Shown here: piece by piece, positions 34,763-42,590 of the stretch
Numbering within the stretch: position 1 is the stretch's first letter
Layout of the letters: each line of letters opens with the position of its first letter
Assembly: GCF_046600735.1 (NCBI RefSeq)
Contig: NZ_JBJMAW010000003.1
Span: 248,001 to 312,000 of the forward strand
Length of the DNA: 64,000 bases
Direction of reading: 5' to 3'
Source: Novilysobacter_A longmucuonensis
GTDB taxonomy: Bacteria > Pseudomonadota > Gammaproteobacteria > Xanthomonadales > Xanthomonadaceae
Position numbers and translations under genes: made by a program
Notes under the pieces: generated by a model
What the model was told of the DNA's origin: nothing
The model's database searches: none
What the model saw: only the letters and a program-made list of their open reading frames with translations

Positions 34763-35437
34763 ATGCTCGGTATCGGAGCCTTCAAACAACGCCTGCCGCA
34801 GCCGGACGCGGCATTGCCTGGTCGCGCCGACGAAATGCGGCTGCGTCGCAACGCCCACCACGTCCACGGCCGGCCGCTGCGCGATGCATTTGCCGGTCTG
34901 GCGCAGGTGCAGTTCGGCATGGGTTGTTTCTGGGGCGCCGAGCGCCTGTTCTGGTCGATTCCGGGGGTGTTCACCACCGCGGTCGGATACGCCGGCGGCT
35001 ATACGCCCAACCCGACCTACCGCGAGGTCTGCAGCGGCGAAACCGGGCACACCGAGGCGGTGCTGGTGGTCTACGATCCCGCCGAGATCGCCTTCGAGAC
35101 GCTGCTGCGGACGTTCTGGGAAGGCCATGATCCGACCCAGGGCATGCGCCAGGGCAACGATACCGGCACCCAATACCGCTCGGTGATCCATTGCGACACT
35201 GAGGCGCAGCACCGCGCGGCATTAAACAGCCGCGATGCGTTCCAGGCGCGGCTGCGCGCCGCCGGCGTGGGCGAGATCACCACCGAGATCGTCTATCCGG
35301 CGCCAAAGTTCTATTACGCCGAGGACGAGCACCAGCAGTACCTGTCGAAGAACCCGGGCGGCTACTGCGGCTTGGGCGGGACTGGCGTGAGCTGCCCGAT
35401 CGGCGCGGCGGTTCCGGCCCAGTCTACGCAGCCGTAG
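34763..35437 (+). CDS. msrA: Peptide-methionine (S)-S-oxide reductase MsrA
   Basis: A 224-residue enzyme reducing methionine-S-sulfoxide. The catalytic C55 is in F-G-M-G-C-F-W-G-A-E. T-T-A-V-G-Y-A-G-G, G-H-T-E-A-V and H-D-P-T-Q are typical, and G-G-Y-C-G-L-G-G-T-G-V-S-C near the C-terminus carries resolving Cys residues. The length and the N-terminal extension of about 45 residues match the longer MsrA class. The TAG stop (35435-35437) is supplied by a REP palindrome starting at 35434. It converges with oxyR. Confidence 0.96.
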   Translation: MLGIGAFKQRLPQPDAALPGRADEMRLRRNAHHVHGRPLRDAFAGLAQVQFGMGCFWGAERLFWSIPGVFTTAVGYAGGYTPNPTYREVCSGETGHTEAVLVVYDPAEIAFETLLRTFWEGHDPTQGMRQGNDTGTQYRSVIHCDTEAQHRAALNSRDAFQARLRAAGVGEITTEIVYPAPKFYYAEDEHQQYLSKNPGGYCGLGGTGVSCPIGAAVPAQSTQP

Positions 35438-35559
35438 GAGCGGCTTCAGCCGCGATGCCTTTGGTCCGGGATGGTCGCTGGCGCGCCGGGGAGGCGATCG
35501 TCGCGATCGGCCGGGGCGTGGGATAACCCGTTCTGGCTCGCGGCTGAAGCCGCTCCTAC
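35434..35559. repeat. Inverted REP pair between msrA and oxyR
   Basis: The left REP starts at 35434, the inverted REP ends at 35559, and about 80 bp lie between. The left TAG ends msrA, and the right TAG (35556-35558 on the minus strand) ends oxyR. The pair is thus shared by both convergent genes. Confidence 0.92.
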
Positions 35560-36473
35560 AGGGGGTTGATGGGCGGCTGCAGCAGGGCGGGGGGCAGCTG
35601 GCGGAACTGCTCGGCCAGTTGCCGCAGGAAGCCATCCATCGCCGAGCTCTTGCGCCAGACCATCGCGATCTGCCGGTGCGGCGGCTGGCCGCGGAACGGG
35701 ATCAGCGCGAGGTCCGGCGAGGCCGGCATTGGCGGCTGCACCGCCAGCACCGGCAGCAAAGTGATGCCGACGCCGGCGGCGACCATCTGCCGCAGGGTTT
35801 CCAGGCTGGTCGCGCGGAAGCCGTCGCGCTCGTTGGCGCCGGCCAGGCGGCAGACATCGAGGGCCTGGTCGCGCAGGCAATGGCCTTCCTCCAGCAGCAG
35901 CAGGTGCTGGTCGTCGAGTTCGCCCAGGGCCAGTGATGCCTGCCGCGCCATCGCATGCTGGCGCGGCACCGCGAGCAGGAACGGCTCGTCGAACAACGGC
36001 TCAATGTGCAATTGCTCGTCATGGATAGGCAGGGCGAGGATGCCGGCATCGAGCTGACCATCGCGCAGCCGCGCGAGGATCTGGTCGGTCTTCTCCTCCA
36101 CCAGCAGCAGCTCCAGCCGCGCGAAGCGCTGGCGCACGCCAGGCAGCACGTGCGGCAGCAGGTACGGCGCCAGGGTCGGGAACAGCCCCAGCTTGACCGT
36201 GCCGGCCTCGGGGTCCTGGCTGCGGCGGGCGATCTCGGCCATCTGCTCGACCTCCGCGATCACCCGGCGCGCACGCTGGGCGATGTCCAGCCCGATCGGG
36301 GTCAGCATCACCCGCCGCGGCGCGCGCTCGACCAGCGATACCCCCAGCTCGTCCTCGAGCTTCCGGATCTGGGTCGACAGGGTCGGCTGACTGACGAAGC
36401 TGGCCGCGGCCGCGCGGCCGAAGTGCTTGTGCTCGGCCAGGGCCACCAGGTACTTGAGGTCGCGCAGGTTCAT
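35556..36473 (-). CDS. oxyR: LysR-type peroxide sensor OxyR
   Basis: A 305-residue LysR-family regulator, the same length as E. coli OxyR. The winged helix-turn-helix is at residues 1-60 (F-G-R-A-A-A-A-S-F-V-S-Q-P-T-L-S). The redox cysteines align exactly at C199 and C208 in E-E-G-H-C-L-R-D-Q-A-L-D-V-C. Oxidation forms a disulphide that activates peroxide-defence genes, here presumably ahpC-ahpF upstream. ATG 36473 starts the canonical M-N-L-R-D-L. Its TAG stop lies in a REP element. Confidence 0.96.
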   Translation of the reverse strand: MNLRDLKYLVALAEHKHFGRAAAASFVSQPTLSTQIRKLEDELGVSLVERAPRRVMLTPIGLDIAQRARRVIAEVEQMAEIARRSQDPEAGTVKLGLFPTLAPYLLPHVLPGVRQRFARLELLLVEEKTDQILARLRDGQLDAGILALPIHDEQLHIEPLFDEPFLLAVPRQHAMARQASLALGELDDQHLLLLEEGHCLRDQALDVCRLAGANERDGFRATSLETLRQMVAAGVGITLLPVLAVQPPMPASPDLALIPFRGQPPHRQIAMVWRKSSAMDGFLRQLAEQFRQLPPALLQPPINPL

Positions 36474-36511
36474 ATGGGCGTCCCACGGTGAGGCGACTCT
36501 TGCTTCTGCAC

Positions 36512-36633
36512 TTATCCGGCTTGCGGGAGAAGGTGCCCGAAGGGCGGATGAGGACGCTTTTCGGCGACTTGCGCCGCACGCCGGCTGTCGCGTGCCCTCA
36601 CCCCAGCCCTCTCCCGCAAACAGCGGGAGAGGG
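36512..36633. repeat. Repeat block between ahpF and oxyR
   Basis: Contains CCGGCTTGCGGGAGAAGGTG followed by CCCGAAGGGCGGATGAGG, and then the perfect hairpin CCCTCTCCCGC-N5-GCGGGAGAGGG at 36607-36633. The first part also appears at 39255-39279 and, modified, inside gcvPB (12056-12100). Confidence 0.8.
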
Positions 36634-36641
36634 GGCAACAC

Positions 36642-38231
36642 TCATGCCGCAGCCGCCTGTTCCGCCGGCGCCGAGCTGCGGATCAGATGGTCGAACGCGC
36701 TCAGCGCGGCGGTCGAACCGGCGCCCATTGCCACCACGATCTGCTTGTAGGGCACCGTGGTGGCATCGCCGGCGGCGAACACGCCCGGCATCGAGGTCTG
36801 GCCGCGCTCATCGATCACGATCTCGCCGCGCGGCGACAGCTCGATCGCACCCTTGAGCCACTCGGTATTGGGCAGCAGCCCGATCTGCACGAACACCCCT
36901 TCCAGCGCGATCGTGTGGCTCTCGCCACTGCTGCGGTCGCGGTAGACCAGTTCATTGACCTTGTGGCCGTCGCCGAGCACTTCGGTGGTCTGCGCGCTGA
37001 CGATGACGTCGACGTTGGGCAGGCTGCGCAGCTTGCGCTGCAGCACCTCGTCGGCGCGCAGCTGGCTGTCGAATTCGATCAGGGTGACGTGGGCGACGAT
37101 GCCGGCCAGGTCAATGGCCGCCTCGACCCCGGAATTTCCACCGCCGATAACCGCCACGCGCTTGCCCTTGAACAGCGGCCCGTCGCAGTGCGGGCAGTAG
37201 GCCACGCCCTTGTTGCGGTACTGGTCCTCGCCGGGCACGCCCATTTGCCGCCAGCGCGCGCCGGTGGACAACACCACCGACTTGGACTTCAGCGAGGCGC
37301 CGTTGGCCAGTTGCACCTCGACCAGGCCATCGCTGCCGGCACTGGCCGGCACCAGTTTCTGCGCACGCTGCAGGTTCATGATGTCGACGTCGTACTCGCG
37401 CACGTGCTGCTCCAGCGCGGTGGCGAACTGGGGGCCCTCGGTGTACTGCACCGAGACGAAGTTCTCGATCGCCATCGTGTCCAGCACCTGGCCGCCGAAG
37501 CGCTCGGCGGCGATGCCGGTGCGGATGCCCTTGCGCGCGGCATAGATCGCCGCGGCCGCGCCGGCGGGGCCGCCGCCGATCACGAGCACGTCGAACGCCT
37601 CCTTGGCGCGGAGCTTCTCCGCGTCGCGCTTCTCGGTGCCGCGGTCGATGCGGGCGACGATCTGCTCCAGGCTCATCCGGCCCTGGTCGAACACCTCGCC
37701 GTTGAGGAACACGGTCGGCACCGACATCACCTGGCGCGCGTCGACCTCGTCCTGGAACAGCGCGCCGTCGATCGCGACGTGCTCGATGCGCGGGTTCAGC
37801 ACGCTCATCAGGTTCAGCGCCTGCACCACGTCGGGGCAGCTCTGGCACGACAGCGAGTAGTAGGTCTCGAACCGATAGTCGCCGTCGAGCCCCTGGACCT
37901 GCTCGATCACATCCTGCGCGGCCTTGGACGGATGGCCGCCGACCTGCAGCAGGGCGAGCACCAGCGAGGTGAACTCATGGCCCATCGGGATGCCGGCAAA
38001 ACGCACGCCGATATCGGTGCCGAGCCGGTTGATCGCGAACGAAGGCTTGCGCACGTCGTCCCCGTCACGGCGGACCAGGGTGATCTTGTCGGACATCGAG
38101 GCGATGTCGTGCAGCAGCACGTCGAGCTCCTGCGACTTCTCGCCCTCCTCGAGGGACGCCACGATCTCGATCGGGTGCGTGACCTTTTCGAGGTAGGTTT
38201 TGAGTTGGGTCTTGAGCGTGTCGTCGAGCAT
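36642..38231 (-). CDS. ahpF: Alkyl hydroperoxide reductase subunit F
   Basis: A 529-residue NADH:AhpC oxidoreductase. The N-terminal thioredoxin-like domain has C129-Q-S-C132 (S-C-Q-S-C-P-D-V). The FAD motif V-L-V-I-G-G-G-P-A-G-A-A-A-A is at about 215-228, the thioredoxin-reductase-like C346-P-H-C349-D-G-P is intact, and the NADH motif is V-I-G-G-G-N-S-G-V-E-A-A. The C-terminal FAD segment is G-V-F-A-A-G-D-A-T. It is transcribed after ahpC across a 260-bp spacer with a large hairpin. Confidence 0.97.
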   Translation of the reverse strand: MLDDTLKTQLKTYLEKVTHPIEIVASLEEGEKSQELDVLLHDIASMSDKITLVRRDGDDVRKPSFAINRLGTDIGVRFAGIPMGHEFTSLVLALLQVGGHPSKAAQDVIEQVQGLDGDYRFETYYSLSCQSCPDVVQALNLMSVLNPRIEHVAIDGALFQDEVDARQVMSVPTVFLNGEVFDQGRMSLEQIVARIDRGTEKRDAEKLRAKEAFDVLVIGGGPAGAAAAIYAARKGIRTGIAAERFGGQVLDTMAIENFVSVQYTEGPQFATALEQHVREYDVDIMNLQRAQKLVPASAGSDGLVEVQLANGASLKSKSVVLSTGARWRQMGVPGEDQYRNKGVAYCPHCDGPLFKGKRVAVIGGGNSGVEAAIDLAGIVAHVTLIEFDSQLRADEVLQRKLRSLPNVDVIVSAQTTEVLGDGHKVNELVYRDRSSGESHTIALEGVFVQIGLLPNTEWLKGAIELSPRGEIVIDERGQTSMPGVFAAGDATTVPYKQIVVAMGAGSTAALSAFDHLIRSSAPAEQAAAA

Positions 38232-38280
38232 GGTCACGGCTCCAAACAGAAGGGGGAGGGAAGCGGAGGACACTTGCAGA

Positions 38281-38336
38281 AGCGGCCCGGGCCAGGGGAG
38301 GGAGCCGATGGGGAAATCGGCGCCGCCCGGGCCGCT
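38281..38336 (-). terminator. Nested hairpin in the ahpC-ahpF spacer
   Basis: The perfect 12-bp arms AGCGGCCCGGGC (38281-38292) and GCCCGGGCCGCT (38325-38336) enclose a smaller stem, GCCGAT-N6-ATCGGC (38304-38321). No T-run follows on the minus strand, so this is more likely an mRNA-processing or stabilising structure, or a leaky attenuator, than a full terminator. It could set the usual excess of AhpC over AhpF. The rest of 38232-38491 shows no gene. Confidence 0.5.
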
Positions 38337-38491
38337 GATGCAAACATCCGCGCTTTCGGCATGCGCGCGTTTGCTGCGCTGTTGCTTGCTGCGCGGGCTT
38401 TTTGCTGCGGCGGTACTGCGGTCGGGACAGCGGGCGCCGCGGGGGAATCCGGGCGCGGACGCCCGGGTTCCAGTGCCTTGCGGCGGCCTGA

Positions 38492-39055
38492 TCAGATCTT
38501 GCCGACCAGGTCCAGCGACGGGGCGAGGGTCTTCTCGCCTTCCTTCCACTTGGCCGGGCAGACCTCGTTGGGATGCGCGGCGACGTACTGCGCCGCCTTG
38601 ACCTTGCGCAGCAGCTCGGAGGCGTCACGGCCGATGCCGCCGGCGTTGATCTCGATGATCTGGATCTTGCCGTCCGGGTCGATGACGAAGGTGCCGCGAT
38701 CGGCCAGGCCGACCTCCTCGATCATCACCTCGAAGTTGCGGCTGACCAGCCCGGTCGGGTCGCCGATCATCGTGTACTGGATCTTCTTGATCGCCTCGGA
38801 GGTGTCGTGCCAGGCCTTGTGGGCGAAATGGGTATCGGTGGAGACGCTGTAGATCTCCGCGCCCAGCTTCTGGAACTCGGCATAGTTCTCGGCCAGGTCC
38901 TCAAGTTCGGTCGGGCAGACGAAGGTGAAATCGGCCGGGTAGAAGAACACCACCGACCATTTGCCTTTCAGGTCGGCCTCGGACACTTCAAAGAACTTGC
39001 CGTTCTTGAATGCCTGCGCCTTGAACGGCTTGATTTCGGTATTGATCAAAGACAT
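38492..39055 (-). CDS. ahpC: Alkyl hydroperoxide reductase subunit C (typical 2-Cys peroxiredoxin)
   Basis: A 187-residue peroxiredoxin that reduces hydrogen peroxide and organic peroxides. The peroxidatic C47 is in D-F-T-F-V-C-P-T-E-L, and the resolving C166 is in N-E-V-C-P-A-K-W. Thr44 and the D-P-T-G-L-V-S-R-N segment are intact. It is first in the leftward ahpC-ahpF-oxyR series and has a candidate OxyR operator just upstream. Confidence 0.98.
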   Translation of the reverse strand: MSLINTEIKPFKAQAFKNGKFFEVSEADLKGKWSVVFFYPADFTFVCPTELEDLAENYAEFQKLGAEIYSVSTDTHFAHKAWHDTSEAIKKIQYTMIGDPTGLVSRNFEVMIEEVGLADRGTFVIDPDGKIQIIEINAGGIGRDASELLRKVKAAQYVAAHPNEVCPAKWKEGEKTLAPSLDLVGKI

Positions 39056-39109
39056 TTCGATGGTCCTCTGGGTTGGGAGTGGAAATCGGGAATGGCCATC
39101 CTAGAGTTG

Positions 39110-39153
39110 CCTATCGTTTTGATCAAATCGATTGATACAATTGAAACGATAGG
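39110..39153 (-). promoter_or_regulatory. Candidate OxyR operator upstream of ahpC
   Basis: A perfect 10-bp inverted repeat, CCTATCGTTT-N24-AAACGATAGG, spans 44 bp, 54 bp upstream of the ahpC start. The CTAT/ATAG half-sites and total span agree with the four-half-site organisation of OxyR operators. This stretch is also strikingly AT-rich for the genome, as expected of a promoter. Confidence 0.6.
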
Positions 39154-39159
39154 TCTAGG

Positions 39160-39323
39160 CTATGAATTGCGGTCCGGGCGAAGGCCTTCTGCTTCTTCAG
39201 CCGCGCGTATTTCCCTTCTCCCGCTGCGGCGCCCGAAGGCTGTGCAGAGCTGAAAAGGTGCCCGAAGGGCGGATGAGGGCGCGCGACAACCCGGCAGCCG
39301 ACGCAAGCCGGTTCCGCGTGCCC
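39160..39323. other. Gap upstream of ahpC with repeat fragment
   Basis: No gene is supported. The AAGGTGCCCGAAGGGCGGAT unit lies at 39255-39274, as at 36530. It separates the ahpC promoter from the 3' end of the convergent-side hydrolase gene. Confidence 0.6.
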
Positions 39324-40205
39324 TTACCCCTGCCCGCTCGCCGGCTGGCCGGCCGCCTCCGCCGCCCGGATGAATCCCAGCACCGCCGGCAGCACCGCCG
39401 GCGCGCGCTGCGGCTGGTACAAGCCGAGAAGCGTTGTGCTGTGACCCGCATCCGGCAGGACCAGCAGTTCGGCCGCCACCCCGTGCTCGCGCAGCTTCCC
39501 GGCCATCTGCACGCTGTCGCGCGCCTCCACCACGCCATCGTCGGCGCCATGGATCAGCAGGAACGGCGGCTCGTCGCCATCGACATGGTTGATCGCCTGC
39601 GCCTGCGGCCACTGCGCCGGCGGGCCGAAGACCTTGCGATAGCGGCCACTGATCACGAAATCGTACGGCCCCGACAACCCGACCACGCCCGCGATGTCGG
39701 CCAGTTCGAGCCCGTGCCTGTCCAGATAGCGCCCGTCGCTGCCGAGCAGGCCGGCAATCTGCGCACCGGCGGAATGCCCGGCGATGAACAACTGCCGCGG
39801 TTCGCCGCCGTACTCCTGGGCGTGCTCGCGCGCCCAGGCCACTGCTCGTGCGGCGTCGTCCATGAAGCCCGGAAATTCCGCATCGGGCCAGGTGCGGTAG
39901 TCGGCGACGATCGCGAGCACGCCGTTGCGGGCCAGGCGCCGGGCGACGAACCGGTACTGCCCGCGCTCGCCGCGCTGCCAGTTCCCGCCGTAGAAGAACA
40001 CCACCACCGGCGAAGTACCGGCGCCCGCGCGTTGCGGCCGGTAGACATCCAGCGCCAGCCCGAGTTCGGGTGCATAGGTGACGGTGGTCTCGGGCGGCTC
40101 CAGTCCGCCGTTGGCGAAGCCGAACAGCAGGCTCTCGCAGCCGGTGGTGAACACGGCGGCCACCGCCAGCGTCGAGCCGGCCAGTACGTTTCGCAGGGAT
40201 CGCAT
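39324..40205 (-). CDS. Alpha/beta-hydrolase lipoprotein (BD-FAE/carboxylesterase-like)
   Basis: A 293-residue protein with a lipoprotein-type signal (T-T-G-C at about residues 20-23), so it is probably anchored in the periplasm. The fold is an alpha/beta hydrolase: oxyanion-type F-F-Y-G-G-N-W (the usual H-G-G-G is altered to Y-G-G-N), nucleophile elbow I-A-G-H-S-A-G-A-Q, a L-I-H-G-A-D-D acid motif and the terminal G-H-S His. Such esterases act on small acyl esters; the natural substrate is unknown. ATG 40205 starts the signal peptide; the frame upstream runs antisense to prmC. Confidence 0.85.
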   Translation of the reverse strand: MRSLRNVLAGSTLAVAAVFTTGCESLLFGFANGGLEPPETTVTYAPELGLALDVYRPQRAGAGTSPVVVFFYGGNWQRGERGQYRFVARRLARNGVLAIVADYRTWPDAEFPGFMDDAARAVAWAREHAQEYGGEPRQLFIAGHSAGAQIAGLLGSDGRYLDRHGLELADIAGVVGLSGPYDFVISGRYRKVFGPPAQWPQAQAINHVDGDEPPFLLIHGADDGVVEARDSVQMAGKLREHGVAAELLVLPDAGHSTTLLGLYQPQRAPAVLPAVLGFIRAAEAAGQPASGQG

Positions 40206-40343
40206 GCAGCGATGATGGAGCGCCGCGGGTGAGGCCGATGTCCTCGCAGGGGTCGGCCTCGCCGGCCGTGGCCTCGCCGGGTAGGATGCGCGCTGATGCG
40301 GCAGCGCGCCGCATCGAGACTCGTACAGGGTGGCCGCGGCGCA

Positions 40344-41168
40344 ATGATCCGGATAGATGCAGTGCTGCGCGCGACGCGCGAGCGGATCGACAGCGCCGAT
40401 GCCGAACTGCTGCTCGGCCACGCGCTGCAGCGGCCCCGCAGCTGGCTGTTCGCGCATGGCGACGAGTCGATACCGGAGGCGGCGCAGGCCCGGTTCGAGG
40501 ACTTGCTCGCCCGGCGCATCGCCGGCGAGCCGGTGGCCTACCTGACCGGCCGCCGCGGCTTCTGGCGCCTGGAGTTGCAGGTCACGCCGGCCACGCTGAT
40601 CCCGCGGGCCGAGACCGAACTTCTGGTGGAGCTGGCGCTGGCGCGATTGCCCGATGGCGCCCGGTCGCGGGTGGCCGATCTGGGTACCGGCAGCGGCGCC
40701 ATCGCGCTGGCGCTGGCGCTCGAGCGGCCGGCCGCGCGGGTGGTCGCTACCGACGCCAGCAGCGCCGCCGTGGCGATCGCCCGCGACAACGCCCGTTCGC
40801 TGGGCGCGACCAATGTCGAGCTGCGCCACGGCGACTGGTTCACGCCGTTGGCCGGTGAGTGCTTTGACCTGATCGCCAGCAATCCGCCTTACATCGCCGA
40901 GGCCGACACGCATCTGCGCGAGGGCGACCTGCGGCATGAACCGCGCACGGCGCTGGTCTCGGGCATCGACGGACTCGATGCGATCCGCGCGATCAGCCGC
41001 GGCGCACCGGCGCACCTGGTGCCTGGCGGTTGGCTGCTGATCGAGCATGGCTGGGAGCAGGGCGCCGCGGTACGTGCGCTGCTGAACGCGGCCGGCTTGA
41101 TCGATATCCGGACCGACCGCGACCTGGAGCAGCGCGAGCGCATCACTTCGGGCCGACGCAGACCATGA
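40344..41168 (+). CDS. prmC: Peptide chain release factor N5-glutamine methyltransferase PrmC
   Basis: A 274-residue SAM-dependent enzyme that methylates the GGQ glutamine of RF1/RF2. An N-terminal helical domain is followed by the SAM motif V-A-D-L-G-T-G-S-G-A-I-A-L-A-L-A and the catalytic N-P-P-Y-I (S-N-P-P-Y-I-A-E). P-R-A-E-T-E-L-L-V-E is the usual PrmC linker. ATG 40344 gives the family length. It is divergent from the hydrolase gene. The prfA partner is not adjacent. Confidence 0.95.
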   Translation: MIRIDAVLRATRERIDSADAELLLGHALQRPRSWLFAHGDESIPEAAQARFEDLLARRIAGEPVAYLTGRRGFWRLELQVTPATLIPRAETELLVELALARLPDGARSRVADLGTGSGAIALALALERPAARVVATDASSAAVAIARDNARSLGATNVELRHGDWFTPLAGECFDLIASNPPYIAEADTHLREGDLRHEPRTALVSGIDGLDAIRAISRGAPAHLVPGGWLLIEHGWEQGAAVRALLNAAGLIDIRTDRDLEQRERITSGRRRP

Positions 41169-41249
41169 CACCGTGCTACAGGGCCCGGAACGCCCGCGAC
41201 ACGTAGGGCCGAGCTTGCCGGATTGCGCTCGCATCGGTCGCGCAGATGC

Positions 41250-41318
41250 AGCGGAGCAAGCTCCGCTCTACGAAAGGCCCGGCTGGTCCGGCAACCGTAG
41301 AGCCGAGCTTGCTCGGCT
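41250..41318. repeat. Pair of palindromes shared with the 1232-1698 region
   Basis: AGCGGAGCAAGCTCCGCT (41250-41267) and AGCCGAGCTTGCTCGGCT (41301-41318) are 18-bp palindromes, the first also present twice near 1418 and 1635. They lie between prmC and pip. Confidence 0.9.
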
Positions 41319-41407
41319 GCGCGCCGCGCCCCGGTGCAGCGGCCATCAAGGCTGCCATCCACGGCACCCCTCGCTACACTCGAGCCAATGCTTCCGCAGG
41401 AGTCCGC

Positions 41408-42349
41408 ATGCGCACGCTTTATCCCGAGATCCAGCCCTACGACACCGGCCTGCTGAAGGTCGATGACCGCCATACGCTCTATTACGAGCAGTCCGGCAAC
41501 CCCGACGGCAAGCCGGTGGTGCTGCTGCACGGCGGCCCCGGCGGCGGCTGTAACGGCAAGATGCGGCGTTTCCACGACCCGGCCAAGTACCGCATCGTAC
41601 TGTTCGACCAGCGCGGCAGCGGGCGCTCGACCCCGCATGCGGATCTGGTCGACAACACCACCTGGCATCTGGTGGCCGATATCGAAACGCTGCGCGAAAC
41701 GCTCGGCATCGGTCGCTGGCAGGTGTTCGGCGGCTCGTGGGGTTCGACCCTGGCGCTGGCCTACGCGCAGACCCATCCGCAACGCGTCACCGAGCTGGTG
41801 CTGCGCGGGATCTTCATGCTGCGTCGCTGGGAGCTGGAGTGGTTCTACCAGGAGGGTGCTTCGCGCCTGTTCCCCGACGCGTGGGAGCACTACATCCGTG
41901 CGATCCCTGAAAACGAGCGCCACGACCTGATCGACGCGTTCCATCGCCGCCTGACCTCCGACGACGAAGCCACACGCCTGGACGCCGCGCGCGCCTGGAG
42001 CGTCTGGGAAGGCGCGACCAGCTTCCTGCACATCGACGAGGATTTCGCCAGCAGCCACGCCGACCCGCACTTCGCGCTCGCGTTCGCGCGGATCGAGAAC
42101 CACTACTTCGTCAACGGCGGCTTCTTCGAGTGCGACGACCAACTGCTGCGCGACGCGCACAGGATCGCCGACATTCCCGGCGTCATGGTGCACGGCCGCT
42201 ATGACGTTGTGTGCCCGGTGACCAATGCCTGGGACCTGAAGAAGGTCTGGCCCAAGGGCGAACTGATCATCACGCCCGCCTCGGGCCATTCGGCATTCGA
42301 GGCCGAGAACGTCAACGCGCTGGTGCGGGCGACCGACCGATTTGCGTAG
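41408..42349 (+). CDS. pip: Prolyl aminopeptidase (proline iminopeptidase)
   Basis: A 313-residue alpha/beta hydrolase of family S33 that removes N-terminal proline. H-G-G-P-G-G-G (oxyanion loop), D-Q-R-G-S-G-R-S, the nucleophile elbow G-G-S-W-G-S-T-L-A-L and the C-terminal G-R-Y-D and S-G-H-S motifs are intact. ATG 41408 starts the canonical M-R-T-L-Y-P. It is preceded by palindromic repeats. The following 240 bp form the boundary with the polysaccharide island. Confidence 0.95.
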   Translation: MRTLYPEIQPYDTGLLKVDDRHTLYYEQSGNPDGKPVVLLHGGPGGGCNGKMRRFHDPAKYRIVLFDQRGSGRSTPHADLVDNTTWHLVADIETLRETLGIGRWQVFGGSWGSTLALAYAQTHPQRVTELVLRGIFMLRRWELEWFYQEGASRLFPDAWEHYIRAIPENERHDLIDAFHRRLTSDDEATRLDAARAWSVWEGATSFLHIDEDFASSHADPHFALAFARIENHYFVNGGFFECDDQLLRDAHRIADIPGVMVHGRYDVVCPVTNAWDLKKVWPKGELIITPASGHSAFEAENVNALVRATDRFA

Positions 42350-42448
42350 CCGGTACCGGCTCGGTCCAGCGCTCAACGTCAAAATACCGGCGGGGCCGCA
42401 ATCACGGTCGACCTGATCGCGCGACCGCGTCAATGACCCGTCAGTTCG

Positions 42449-42463
42449 GCTGAATTATTCAGC
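42449..42463. promoter_or_regulatory. Perfect palindrome in the pip/glycosyltransferase gap
   Basis: GCTGAATTATTCAGC (7-bp arms, central T) followed by GAAAA lies in the gap 42350-42590. It may be an operator for the glycosyltransferase gene or part of a weak terminator for pip. No other feature is evident in the gap. Confidence 0.35.
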
Positions 42464-42590
42464 GAAAACGCGTGAAGCGAGCCTTTGCGCGAGGCTGGTT
42501 GGCCCGACTGCGGACGCGTTGTGTAGTTGAGGAACGGTCCTTGCACCACTGCTGCTGACTCGGCACACGATCAGGCGGCAGGTGATATCG

